Program-made: the position numbers and the translations under genes
Part shown: positions 16,837 to 24,665 of the stretch, piece by piece
Numbering within the stretch: the first letter of the stretch is position 1
How the letters are laid out: each line of letters starts with the position of its first letter
Assembly (NCBI GenBank): GCA_038144425.1
Contig: JAYQNS010000002.1
Location: 124,001-188,000 of the forward strand
Source: Salivita marina
Lineage (GTDB): Bacteria > Pseudomonadota > Gammaproteobacteria > Pseudomonadales > Azotimanducaceae
DNA length: 64,000 nucleotides
Reading direction: 5' to 3'
The notes under the pieces: model-generated
The model's database searches: none
Seen by the model: only the letters and a program-made list of their open reading frames with translations
What the model was told of the DNA's origin: nothing

Positions 16837-17835
16837 CTAGGGGCCCAGGAACTCGCTGGCGTAAACGGGGAGGGCCGCAGCGCCGCCGGTGTGAATGAAG
16901 ACCACGTCATCGGAGAGTCGATCCGCTTCTAGCAAGGCCAGAAGGCCCGCGAGGGCCTTTCCGCTGTAGACCGGATCGAAGAGTAGACCCTCCTGAGAGG
17001 CCAGGCGCCGTAGGGCCTGGACCATGGCGGCGGTGGGCTTCCCGTAACCCTCCCCAAGAAAGCCGTCGAGCACTTCGACGTCGTTGTCTGTTAAGCGAAG
17101 GGTTGGATCGAGGCGATCAAGCACCGCCTGGCCTAAGGTTTTGACCTCCGCCGCGATGGCCGCGCTATCGGTCTTATAAACATTGATCCCGAGCACTCGA
17201 GTCGCCAGCCCGGCATAGCGAAAGCCCGCCACGAGCCCCCCTTGGGTCCCGCCGGTGGAGGTGGCATGGATAACCGTCCCGGGGTACAGGCCCCGAGCTT
17301 TGAATTCCGCAGCGATTTCTAGGGCGCAGCGGGCGTAACCGAGAGCACCGACTTCGCTACTGCCCCCCGTGGGCACCACGTAGGGACGGTGGCCGGCCTC
17401 GGCCAGCTCGGAGAGGACGGTTTTCAGCATGCCCTCGGGCGTGCTATCGCGGGGCACGCGGTGGACCGCTGCGCCGAAGAGGTCGTCATAGAGCAGGTTG
17501 GCATTGCGGGCGTAGTCGTCGACCTGGCGCCCCACGGCGTCCCTCAAGATTAGGGCGCAAGCGAGGCCGCGACGAGCGCAGGCGGCGGCCGTTTGCCGAG
17601 CATGGTTGGATTGGAGCGCGCCGAAGGTCACGATGGCCGTCGCCCCCTGCTGCTCCGCGTCGGCCAGGAGGTACTCAAGTTTTCGCGTTTTATTGCCGCC
17701 AAAGGCCAGCCCCGTGCAGTCGTCCCGCTTCACCCAAACTCGCGGCCCCGTGGGCGTGGATTGGAGGCTCGCGAGGGGCTCGAGGGGCGTGGGGAGGTGG
17801 CCTAGGGTTACCCGAGGTAGGTCGTCAAAGTGCAT
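16837..17835 (-). CDS. D-cysteine desulfhydrase / ACC deaminase family PLP enzyme
   Basis: A 332-residue fold-type II PLP enzyme. The PLP lysine lies in FGGNKTRKLEYLLADA; SNHARQTAAA is the second family block and GGSSEVGALGY and HATSTGGTQGG are phosphate-binding loops. In this family the activity is deamination of 1-aminocyclopropane-1-carboxylate or elimination from D-cysteine; which of the two applies cannot be told from what I see. I take ATG 17835 (the family N-terminus HFDDLPRVTLGHLPTPLE follows); the start overlaps the upstream gene's stop by 11 bases. It is the last gene of a four-gene operon. Confidence 0.85.
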   Translation of the reverse strand: MHFDDLPRVTLGHLPTPLEPLASLQSTPTGPRVWVKRDDCTGLAFGGNKTRKLEYLLADAEQQGATAIVTFGALQSNHARQTAAACARRGLACALILRDAVGRQVDDYARNANLLYDDLFGAAVHRVPRDSTPEGMLKTVLSELAEAGHRPYVVPTGGSSEVGALGYARCALEIAAEFKARGLYPGTVIHATSTGGTQGGLVAGFRYAGLATRVLGINVYKTDSAAIAAEVKTLGQAVLDRLDPTLRLTDNDVEVLDGFLGEGYGKPTAAMVQALRRLASQEGLLFDPVYSGKALAGLLALLEADRLSDDVVFIHTGGAAALPVYASEFLGP

Positions 17836-18388
17836 CGGAGGCGTCCTTAAGGGGTTCGGCAAGCAAACGAAGTTCAAGGGGCTCTTCCAGGAGCGCATTT
17901 CGAACGAGAAAACGCGCCTCGAGCCAGGGCCCTCCAGGTGGCTCTGCGCCCTCCCTAGGCGGCGGCGGGATGATCAGGCGCCATTGTTCTTCGATGCGGG
18001 TGCCAGAGTTATTGGTCCGTTCCACGTAAAGCGTGTCCTTCTCCCAGGCCGCGAAGCGCAATACGGGATTTTCGCTATCGATCACCGAGGGCCTGCCGTC
18101 GGTGTAAAGGGGCGGCCGGGGATGGTCGTCAAAGCGAAAGTAGACGGCGCCGTCTTCCAGGGTGATGGCCAAGGTGGTCTCGGGTACCTGGAGATCTCGA
18201 AGCACCGCCTGGCCCCGGCCCCGGCGGAGCTCGCGCCGGGCGCCGCGGAGTGCTTTCTCGACGGCCTTCTGACTCTCCTCAAGGACACGCCAGCGCCCTT
18301 CAAAGCCCTCTGAACCCTCGGCCCAGGCGGCGCCAGCGAGGGCGGTGAGCGCAACAAACAGTATCCAGCGATGGCAGCGTAGGATCAC
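17825..18388 (-). CDS. Exported protein of unknown function
   Basis: About 187 residues starting from GTG 18388, with a signal peptide (WILFVALTALAGAAWAEG). The mature part has an arginine-rich helix (ALRGARRELRRGRGQAV) and then a beta-rich region with TTLAITLEDGAVYFRFDDHPRPPLYTDG, DTLYVERTN and EEQWRL. The pattern suggests a small beta-barrel or lipocalin-like fold but I cannot name a family. The start overlaps the stop of the membrane protein upstream (GTGA), and its own end overlaps the PLP enzyme's start, so translation is coupled throughout. Confidence 0.65.
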   Translation of the reverse strand: MILRCHRWILFVALTALAGAAWAEGSEGFEGRWRVLEESQKAVEKALRGARRELRRGRGQAVLRDLQVPETTLAITLEDGAVYFRFDDHPRPPLYTDGRPSVIDSENPVLRFAAWEKDTLYVERTNNSGTRIEEQWRLIIPPPPREGAEPPGGPWLEARFLVRNALLEEPLELRLLAEPLKDASDAL

Positions 18389-18888
18389 GAGGCCAGGGCC
18401 TCCTCCGGTAGGGCGCCTAGGAGCACCTTGGCAAAGAGTAGGGGCGGGTAAAAGGCGGCCACCGTAGCGAGGGGTCCCTGGGCGGCGACGGCGAGCAGGA
18501 ACCAAAGTATCAGGACGCCGGGCCGCTGGAGAGCAAACGGTAGGCGGGCCAGGGCAAGGGCGCCGAGGGCGCAGGCCACCGTGAGCCCCGCCCCGGTGCT
18601 CGCGGCGCCGGCCAGAAGGGCGAAGGCGAATAGGGGGGCGCTGTGGAGAAAGGCGCCGGAGACCGTGGCGCAGGGCCCCTGGCCTTCAGCGCCGGTCAGC
18701 CAGCGGTGGGCCCCGAGACGCCCCCGGCCCCAGGTGCTTAGAAGGATGACGCCGGCGAAGGCTTCGGCCACCAGCAGGGCCAAAAGGAGCCGAGGCAGTC
18801 CGGCCAACGCGCCTCCGGCTCCGAAACCGGCTAGGGCGCCGGCCATGGCCGCAAGGAGCAGTAGCGGGCTGCCCTCCCGTGCCGCCAC
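18385..18888 (-). CDS. Integral membrane protein of unknown function
   Basis: A 167-residue, very hydrophobic protein with about five helices. It is rich in Ala, Leu and Gly (for example LLLAAMAGALAGFGAGGALAG), with one hydrophilic loop (TWGRGRLGAHRWLTGAEGQG). No recognisable motif. It begins 4 bases after the stop of the NTF2-like gene and overlaps the start of the exported protein that follows. Co-transcription with a secreted protein suggests a shared envelope role, which is inference. Confidence 0.6.
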   Translation of the reverse strand: MAAREGSPLLLLAAMAGALAGFGAGGALAGLPRLLLALLVAEAFAGVILLSTWGRGRLGAHRWLTGAEGQGPCATVSGAFLHSAPLFAFALLAGAASTGAGLTVACALGALALARLPFALQRPGVLILWFLLAVAAQGPLATVAAFYPPLLFAKVLLGALPEEALAS

Positions 18889-18892
18889 GGTC

Positions 18893-19276
18893 CTAGCCTT
18901 CGGCCTTCAGGGCGCGCATGAGCGGGGCAGGGTCGAGGTATTCTTCGATGCGCGTGATGCGATCATTGACCACGGTGAAACGGATGGCCGCGGGCATGGT
19001 GATCTCCGTGCCCCCCTTGGTTTTCCCACGCATGGTATGGGCCTGCCAGAAACCATCTTCAGCGGCTTCTCGGCGGTGAACGTCGTAGCGAAGTTCCGGG
19101 AGTACGCCGGTCATCCAGGCCAGAGAGGCCAAGTTCGTATCCGCGTCCTGCTCGAGGCCATCGAAGTTGTGCCAAATTTTGATATCCGGCGCGTAGAGCG
19201 TGCGCACCGTATCCGCGTCTCCCTTCTCGAGAGCGGCGCAGAGGGTATCGGCTAGGGCGTGATGCGCTGGGTTCAT
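18893..19276 (-). CDS. NTF2-like (SnoaL-type) protein
   Basis: About 127 residues with the cone-shaped NTF2 fold pattern: an N-terminal helix pair followed by TLYAPDIKIWHNFDG, TLY and then strands ending RFTVVNDRITRIEEYLD. These small proteins are isomerases, cyclases or ligand carriers. The start ATG 19276 has GGAGA upstream and is preferred to an upstream ATG at 19360 that would overlap the hisN-like gene. It heads the four-gene leftward operon and is divergent from the phosphatase gene. Confidence 0.75.
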   Translation of the reverse strand: MNPAHHALADTLCAALEKGDADTVRTLYAPDIKIWHNFDGLEQDADTNLASLAWMTGVLPELRYDVHRREAAEDGFWQAHTMRGKTKGGTEITMPAAIRFTVVNDRITRIEEYLDPAPLMRALKAEG

Positions 19277-19358
19277 TAAGGGGTCTCCGGGCGAGTGGTG
19301 ACGAAAGGGCCATGCCATACTAGCGCTTCTCGCATCGTTAGGCAGGGGAGCGGATGCC

Positions 19359-20171
19359 ATGGCCGAAGAGGCCTTTGGAGCACTGGGGGCGGAGCGCGCT
19401 CTAGGCGTGGCCCTGGCCGCAGCGCAGGCGGCAGGAGAGGCCGCCTTGCCCTATTTTCGCCAAGCGCCGGCGGTGATGAACAAGGCGGGCCCTGGGCGCT
19501 TCGACCCCGTCACCCGCGGCGACCAGGACGCGGAGCGCGCGATTCGGGCCGTGCTTCGAGAGGCTTTTCCCGATCATGGCCTTCGCGGGGAGGAAGGGGA
19601 CGACGAGCGCCCGGACAGCCCCTACCAATGGATTATGGATCCCATCGACGGCACCCGAGCCTTTATTACCGGGCTTGTGCACTGGGGCGTACTGTTGGGG
19701 CTGGCCTATGAGGGGCAAACGGTCCTTGGGGTGATGCACCAGCCCTTTACGGAGGAGTTCTGGTGGGGCTATGGGGCTCAGGCCGGCTATCGCCGCGGGG
19801 CGCTTAGCCAACCGCTGCGCACCCGAACGGGCCTTTCCCTGGCGGAGGCCCACCTCGCGACCACCGATCCCTACCTCTTTCCCCCGGAGGAGGCGCCGGT
19901 CTTCCAGGCCCTGCGCCGCGCCACCCGCCACTGCCGCTTCGGCACGGATTGCTACGGCTACGGCATGCTCGCCCAGGGCCAGCTTGATCTGGTGCTGGAG
20001 TCAGGCCTGGCGCCCTGGGATATCGAACCGCTCCTGCCCATCATTCGCGGGGCTGGGGGCGTGGTAACCAGTTGGGACGGTGCCCCCACCCTCGGCTCCC
20101 GAGGTGCCGTGCTCGCCGCCGCGAACCCGGCTCTTCATGATGCGGCCCTCGCCCTGATTTCAGCCCCCTAA
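19359..20171 (+). CDS. hisN: Inositol-monophosphatase family phosphatase (histidinol-phosphatase type)
   Basis: A 270-residue metal-dependent phosphatase. Family motifs in order: FDPVTRGDQDAER, LRGEEG, and the central WIMDPIDGTRAFITGLVHWG that supplies metal-ligand aspartates, then PWDIEPLLPIIRGAGG near the end. The WGVLLGLAYEGQTVLGVM stretch and RAFITG variant are typical of the HisN branch (histidinol phosphate to histidinol), though inositol monophosphatase activity is possible. Start is ATG 19359. The CoA-transferase follows after 10 bases on the same strand and may be co-transcribed. Confidence 0.8.
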   Translation: MAEEAFGALGAERALGVALAAAQAAGEAALPYFRQAPAVMNKAGPGRFDPVTRGDQDAERAIRAVLREAFPDHGLRGEEGDDERPDSPYQWIMDPIDGTRAFITGLVHWGVLLGLAYEGQTVLGVMHQPFTEEFWWGYGAQAGYRRGALSQPLRTRTGLSLAEAHLATTDPYLFPPEEAPVFQALRRATRHCRFGTDCYGYGMLAQGQLDLVLESGLAPWDIEPLLPIIRGAGGVVTSWDGAPTLGSRGAVLAAANPALHDAALALISAP

Positions 20172-20181
20172 GGATTGTTTC

Positions 20182-21345
20182 ATGAAGCTTGATGGTATTC
20201 GGGTTCTTGACCTGTCGCTCTTTCTCCCGGGACCCACGGCGACCCTCATGCTGGCAGACCACGGCGCTGAGGTGATTAAGGTGGAAAGCCTTGGCGAGGG
20301 GGAGCCGAATCGTCACATCGGGCAGCGCCGGGGGGATCGCTCGGTCTACTTCGACAACACGCATCGGGGCAAGAAGAGCCTCGCGTTAAATCTTAAGGAT
20401 TCTCGGGGGCGAGCCCTTTTTCTGGAGCTGGCCCAGACTGCAGACGTTATCGTGGAGGCCTTCCGCCCGGGCGTGGTGAAGCGCCTAGGAGTGGACTACG
20501 ACGCCGTTGCGGCGGTGAATCCCCGGATTGTCTATGCCTCGATCTCGGCCTTCGGTCAGACCGGCCCGCTGGTGGGGCGGCCCGCCCACGACCTGGCCGT
20601 GGAAGCGCTGGTCGGTCTTTTATCGAACAACGTGGACCGGGACGGTAGGCCTGGATTGCCGGCCATGCCCGCGGGGGACATGTTGGCGGCTGCCTACGCC
20701 GTGGCTGGCATTGCCATGGCCCTCTACCGCCGGGAGCAAACGGGGCGCGGTGACTACCTTGATCTGGCCATGATGGATTCCATTCTCTTCAGCATGCCGA
20801 ACTCCATGGGCGCGGCCTTTGCGGAGCAGCGCCCGCCGGTGCCCGCCGAGGAGCGAATCTGGGGCGGCAACGCCTTCTATCGCATCTACCGTTGCAAGGA
20901 CGGCCTTGACCTGGTTCTTGGAGGCGTGGAGATGAAGTTTGTGGAGGCATTGCTCGGCGCCCTGGAGCGCCCGGACCTCGTGCCGCTCTGCCGCAGCCCG
21001 GGATCTGGGCAAGCGCCCGTGGTGGCCTTCCTAGAGGACACCTTCGCCTCCGCGCCCCGAGCCCACTGGGAAGCCTTCCTCGCGCCCCTCGACGTGTGCT
21101 GGGCACCGGTGAATGACCTGCGCACGGCCCTCGATGAGCCGCAGCTGGCGGCTCGGGAGATGGTGCTTAGGGATGAGGCCGGTAAGGAGTTCCTGGGGGC
21201 GCCACTGAAGTTTCTGGAGGAGCCCCCGGCGCCGAAGCTAAAGAGCCCCGATCACGGCGGGCACAGCGCCGAGCTGGTCCGGGCCTTAGGGCGGAGCGAA
21301 GCTGAGGTGGCGGCGCTTCTCGCGGACGGGGTTATCGGTGCCTAG
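20182..21345 (+). CDS. Class III CoA-transferase (CaiB/BaiF family)
   Basis: A 387-residue enzyme that would move CoA between carboxylic acids via a glutamyl or aspartyl anhydride. Diagnostic segments are LDLSLFLPGPTATLMLADHGAEVIKVE, ADVIVEAFRPGVV, the catalytic-aspartate region AMPAGDMLAAAYAVAGIA and GRGDYLDLAMMDS. The C-terminal part has the usual APVNDLRTALDEPQLAAREM. Its stop and that of the convergent DctM gene share the four bases 21342-21345 (CTAG). Substrate unknown; relatives act on carnitine, bile-acid, oxalate, or aromatic acids. Confidence 0.93.
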   Translation: MKLDGIRVLDLSLFLPGPTATLMLADHGAEVIKVESLGEGEPNRHIGQRRGDRSVYFDNTHRGKKSLALNLKDSRGRALFLELAQTADVIVEAFRPGVVKRLGVDYDAVAAVNPRIVYASISAFGQTGPLVGRPAHDLAVEALVGLLSNNVDRDGRPGLPAMPAGDMLAAAYAVAGIAMALYRREQTGRGDYLDLAMMDSILFSMPNSMGAAFAEQRPPVPAEERIWGGNAFYRIYRCKDGLDLVLGGVEMKFVEALLGALERPDLVPLCRSPGSGQAPVVAFLEDTFASAPRAHWEAFLAPLDVCWAPVNDLRTALDEPQLAAREMVLRDEAGKEFLGAPLKFLEEPPAPKLKSPDHGGHSAELVRALGRSEAEVAALLADGVIGA

Positions 21346-22697
21346 CTGCTATAGGCGTGGCTCGGGAGCCAGGTGGCCAGGGCGGGCCAGCGGTAGATGA
21401 GGGCGAGGCCCAGCAGCTGCAGCAGCACAAAGGGCACCACGCCCCGGTAGATCGTCCCCACGGTGACCTCCGGAGGGGCCACGCCCCGCAGATAGAAGAT
21501 GGCGAAGCCTACCGGGGGCGTAAGGAAGGACGTCTGTAGGCACACCGCAAAGAGCACAGTGAACCACACCAGATCGAAGCCTAGGGTTTGCACCACGGGG
21601 GCCACCAGGGGCAGGACGATCAGAGTGATTTCGATCCAGTCGAGGAAGAAGCCTAGGATAAAGGTGGCCAGCAGGATCGTGAGGATGATGCCGTCCGGGC
21701 CAAAGGGCAGGCCCAGCAGCGTCCGATCGATGAGCGCGTCCCCCCCAAGGCCTCGCAGCACCAGGGAGTAGGCCGTCGCCCCCAGAAAAATGGCGAAGAT
21801 GAAGGCCGTGGTGCGGGAGGTTTCCCATAGCACGTCCTTTAGCACGGGTACGTTTAGGCGCCCGTAGGCGGCGGCCAGGAGGAGGGCTCCGGCGGCCCCG
21901 ACGCCAGCGGCTTCCGTGGGTGTGGCGATGCCGAAGAAAATGCTGCCAAGCACGGCGAAGATAAGCCCTAGGGGCGGCAGAATGGCGGCCCCCACCCCTA
22001 GGAGCACGGCCAGGGTCGGCGGCGAGGCGTCCTCCGGCGCCGGGGCGGCCTCTGGGTCAAAGTGGGCTCGAAGAAGCAGGTAAGCCATATAAAGGCCAGC
22101 AAGCATGAGCCCCGGCAGGAGAGCCCCGAGGAAGAGGTCTCCAGCGCTGATCGCGAGGCGGTCGGCCATGAGTACGAGCATGATGCTCGGGGGAATGAGA
22201 ATCCCCAGGGTGCCAACGGCGGCGATGGTCCCGGCGGCGAAGTCGGGGCGGTAACGCTGGGCGAGCATGGCGGGCAGTCCTAGCAGAGCCAGGAGCACCA
22301 CGCTGGCGCCGATGATGCCCGTCGAGGCCGCCAGTAGCAGTCCGATTAGGGCTACGGACAGGGCTAGGCCCCCGCGGCGGGCCCCAAAGAGCTTGACGAG
22401 ATTGTCCATGAGTCGCTGCGCCATGCCCGAGCGATCCAGCATCAAGCCCATAAAGATGAACATGGGTAGGGCCACCAGCACCCAGTTGGTCATGACATCC
22501 CAGCTGCGCTCCACGGTCATGGAGGCGTAGGCCCAGTCCACCCCGGCCTCGATTATCCCAAAGCGCTCAAGAGTGATGGCTAAGGCCGTGAACAGGACGG
22601 CGAGCCCACCGAGGACCCAGGCCACGGGGAAGCCAGTGAAGAGTAGCCCCATGAAGGCCAGAAACATTAGGACCGCGAGGCCCTCGGCGGCGCTCAC
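21342..22697 (-). CDS. dctM: TRAP transporter large permease (DctM)
   Basis: A 451-residue membrane protein with about 12 helices, the large subunit of a tripartite ATP-independent periplasmic transporter. Typical stretches: LMFLAFMGLLFTGFPVAWVLGGLA, MFIFMGLMLDRSGMAQRLMDNL, TGIIGASVVLLALLGLPAML and GILIPPSIMLVLMADRL. It uses the sodium or proton gradient to move acids delivered by the binding protein. The start is the GTG at 22697, which overlaps the stop of dctQ (GTGA); a longer frame upstream is a shadow. It is the last gene of a dctPQM operon. Confidence 0.95.
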   Translation of the reverse strand: MSAAEGLAVLMFLAFMGLLFTGFPVAWVLGGLAVLFTALAITLERFGIIEAGVDWAYASMTVERSWDVMTNWVLVALPMFIFMGLMLDRSGMAQRLMDNLVKLFGARRGGLALSVALIGLLLAASTGIIGASVVLLALLGLPAMLAQRYRPDFAAGTIAAVGTLGILIPPSIMLVLMADRLAISAGDLFLGALLPGLMLAGLYMAYLLLRAHFDPEAAPAPEDASPPTLAVLLGVGAAILPPLGLIFAVLGSIFFGIATPTEAAGVGAAGALLLAAAYGRLNVPVLKDVLWETSRTTAFIFAIFLGATAYSLVLRGLGGDALIDRTLLGLPFGPDGIILTILLATFILGFFLDWIEITLIVLPLVAPVVQTLGFDLVWFTVLFAVCLQTSFLTPPVGFAIFYLRGVAPPEVTVGTIYRGVVPFVLLQLLGLALIYRWPALATWLPSHAYSS

Positions 22698-23245
22698 GAA
22701 GCCTCCTCCGGGTCCGGATCGGGTAGGGCCCGGGGCCAGGCGAAGAGCAGCGCGCAGCAGCGGCTGAGCCGGCCGAGCGCAGCGAGCAAGAGCAGGGCAA
22801 AGCCCAACGGTAAGGCGCTCTTGATTAGCCAGCGCACGGGAAGGCCCCCGGGGGCCTGGGAAATTTCTCCCGCGCGCCAAGATTCCGCTAAAAAGGGTCC
22901 GGAATAAAAGAGCACGAGCAGCAGGAACGGTAGGAGTAGGCCGAGAATGCCGTAAAGCTCGATCCAGCATCGCTGGCGAAGGGGCAGGCGAGCCTGCAGC
23001 ACGTCGACGCGTACGTGATCATCCAGGGTGAGGCCCACGGAGAGCGCCAGGAGGAAGCCCAGGGCGTAGAGGTGCCACTGCAGTTCTTCAAGCTCTACCC
23101 GGCCCTGCCCGAAGACGTAGCGGAGGGTCACGTTCAGCACGATGACCGCCAAAAGGGCCAGCCAGAGCCAGGCCGCGGCGCGCCCGAGGCGCTGCAAAAA
23201 GCCGTCCACGGCCCGGGAGAAGGACGTGTGGGGGAGAGTGCTCAC
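22694..23245 (-). CDS. dctQ: TRAP transporter small permease (DctQ)
   Basis: A 183-residue membrane protein with four helices; the diagnostic block is VLNVTLRYVFGQGRVELEELQWHLYALGFLLALSVG followed by DDHVRVDVLQARL, the usual DctQ signature. GTG start at 23245 overlaps the dctP stop, and its stop overlaps the dctM start, so all three subunits are translated as one coupled unit. It pairs with DctM in the inner membrane. Confidence 0.94.
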   Translation of the reverse strand: MSTLPHTSFSRAVDGFLQRLGRAAAWLWLALLAVIVLNVTLRYVFGQGRVELEELQWHLYALGFLLALSVGLTLDDHVRVDVLQARLPLRQRCWIELYGILGLLLPFLLLVLFYSGPFLAESWRAGEISQAPGGLPVRWLIKSALPLGFALLLLAALGRLSRCCALLFAWPRALPDPDPEEAS

Positions 23246-24369
23246 GGCGCCGCGTTAGGGGGGTAGGCCAGCGCATCCCAGACCGCGTAGCGTTCTGCAA
23301 AGCGCTGCTGGTTGGCGTAGACCCGGGCGAAGGTGGGGTCCGCGGCCGCTTCCTCGGCGAGCACGGTCTGAGCCGCGGTGCGCAGCGTTTCCAGCAGAGC
23401 CGGGTCGAGGACCCGCGTATCCACCCCTTCCTTTTGGAAGCGTTCGAGTACGGCGCCCTGAAGCCCCTCGGAGCGCGCCAGGTTTCGGGTCACCCCGGCG
23501 GTGCATGCGGTCTCTAGGGCGCTTTGGGTGGCCGGTGCCAAGCGGTTCCAGCGCTGAAGGTTCACCACCAGGTGGAAGGCCGTGAAGGGTTGGTGCCAGC
23601 CTGGGAAGTAGTTGATGGGGGCTACCCGGGGAAAGCCCAGTTTGTCGTCCACCACCGGAAGGGAATACTCGGTGGCGTCAATGGCCCCCTTTTCTAGCGC
23701 TTGGAAGAGATCGCTGCCGGGGATCATGGTGACAGAGGCGCCGAGGGCCTGGAGGGTTTTGCCCCCGAGGCCGGCGAAGCGAATTTTGAGGCCCTCGAGA
23801 TCTTCTACGGTATTTATGGGCTTCCGAAACCACCCGGCTGTTTCCGGGCCGATGAGGCCGCAAAGGATCGGGTGAAGGCCCTGGTCGTGATAGACCCCCC
23901 GGGCCAGCTGTTCTCCCTCCCCCTCGTACCACCAGGCCAGATAGGCCCAAGGGGAAAGTCCGAAGGGTACGGCCCCAAAGAGGGGCGCCGCGGGGGTGCG
24001 ACCTTGGTCATAGCCTAGCCAGGTATAGCCCGCAGGCACCTTGTCGAGACGCACCGCCTCCGTGATGGCAAAGGTAGAGACGATTTCCCCTGGTTCAAAT
24101 ACCTCAAGGGTCAGGGCGCCCGCGCTGCTCTCGGCCAGGGCGTCGCGCACCATGAGGATGTTGTCGCCGAGGGCCGGAAGCTGGGTGCCAAAGGCCACAG
24201 GGAGGCGCCAGCGAAGGGTCTCCTGGGCTGCGGTCCCCTCAGGGCGTTGCGCGAGGCTCTCAGCGCCGGGTAGGAGGCTGGCCGTGGCCAGGGCGGTAAA
24301 AAGCACGGCAAAGCTTATGCCGAGGGCGAAGGCCCGGCGGCTGACGCTGGGCGAAGATGATGACGACAC
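23242..24369 (-). CDS. dctP: TRAP transporter solute-binding protein (DctP), Tat-exported
   Basis: A 375-residue periplasmic binding protein of the DctP type. The N-terminus carries a twin-arginine signal (VSRRAFALG followed by a hydrophobic stretch to AESLAQ). Conserved features: GEIVSTFAITEAVRLDKV, the arginine-containing LKIRFAGLGGKTLQALGASVTMIPGSDLFQALEKGAIDATEYS region that clamps a ligand carboxylate, and the final amphipathic helices. Start GTG 24369 has GGGGAG upstream. It opens the leftward dctPQM operon and shares its 296-base upstream region with pntAA. The ligand is probably an organic or keto acid. Confidence 0.93.
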   Translation of the reverse strand: MSSSSSPSVSRRAFALGISFAVLFTALATASLLPGAESLAQRPEGTAAQETLRWRLPVAFGTQLPALGDNILMVRDALAESSAGALTLEVFEPGEIVSTFAITEAVRLDKVPAGYTWLGYDQGRTPAAPLFGAVPFGLSPWAYLAWWYEGEGEQLARGVYHDQGLHPILCGLIGPETAGWFRKPINTVEDLEGLKIRFAGLGGKTLQALGASVTMIPGSDLFQALEKGAIDATEYSLPVVDDKLGFPRVAPINYFPGWHQPFTAFHLVVNLQRWNRLAPATQSALETACTAGVTRNLARSEGLQGAVLERFQKEGVDTRVLDPALLETLRTAAQTVLAEEAAADPTFARVYANQQRFAERYAVWDALAYPPNAAP

Positions 24370-24455
24370 GGCGCGCTCCCCCTTTCTCAGGCTTAGGATT
24401 CTCCCGAGGCGCCGAGGCCCTCGCAAGAGGCGCGCTGGAACACTCTGGTGAGGAG

Positions 24456-24521
24456 TTGTACAGCAGTTGTATTCCCCGGGGCGATCTCATACCCTCGCGG
24501 GGCTTTGTACAGGTTGTGTTC
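24456..24521 (+). repeat. Pair of TTGTACAG-GTTGTRTTC direct repeats
   Basis: Bases 24456-24463 and 24505-24512 both read TTGTACAG. The first is followed by CA and GTTGTATTC, the second directly by GTTGTGTTC. They are 49 bases apart, upstream of pntAA and of divergent dctP. The core contains the palindrome TGTACA. It may be an operator for a regulator acting on either operon; no regulator is assigned. Confidence 0.4.
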
Positions 24522-24555
24522 ACGTACGCGCGATCGCAAAGTCCGTCATCGTCGT

Positions 24556-24637
24556 CGGGACCGCGAGGCAGTCCCGGGATCGCTTGGGCCGATTTCAAGA
24601 TTGAGTGAGATAACGTCAAGGCGCCCTGGGTGGCGCC
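24556..24637 (+). other. Two stem-loops in the pntAA leader
   Basis: CGGGAC (24556-24561) pairs with GTCCCG (24571-24576), and GGCGCC (24620-24625) pairs with GGCGCC (24632-24637). Neither is followed by a T run long enough for a normal terminator, although CTCCTTC follows the second. They would lie in the 5' leader of the transhydrogenase mRNA. Confidence 0.4.
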
Positions 24638-24665
24638 TCCTTCGTATCTGTAGGGGTAAAAACTG

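Larger units (their letters stand above)
24370..24665. promoter_or_regulatory. Shared intergenic region between dctP and pntAA
   Basis: The largest non-coding gap in the window (296 bases), with divergent genes on each side, so it must hold both promoters. It contains a direct repeat (TTGTACAG at 24456-24463 and 24505-24512, each followed by GTTGTRTTC) and two stem-loops described separately. It is visibly richer in A and T than the flanking genes around 24450-24540. I cannot place -10 and -35 elements with confidence. Confidence 0.5.
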
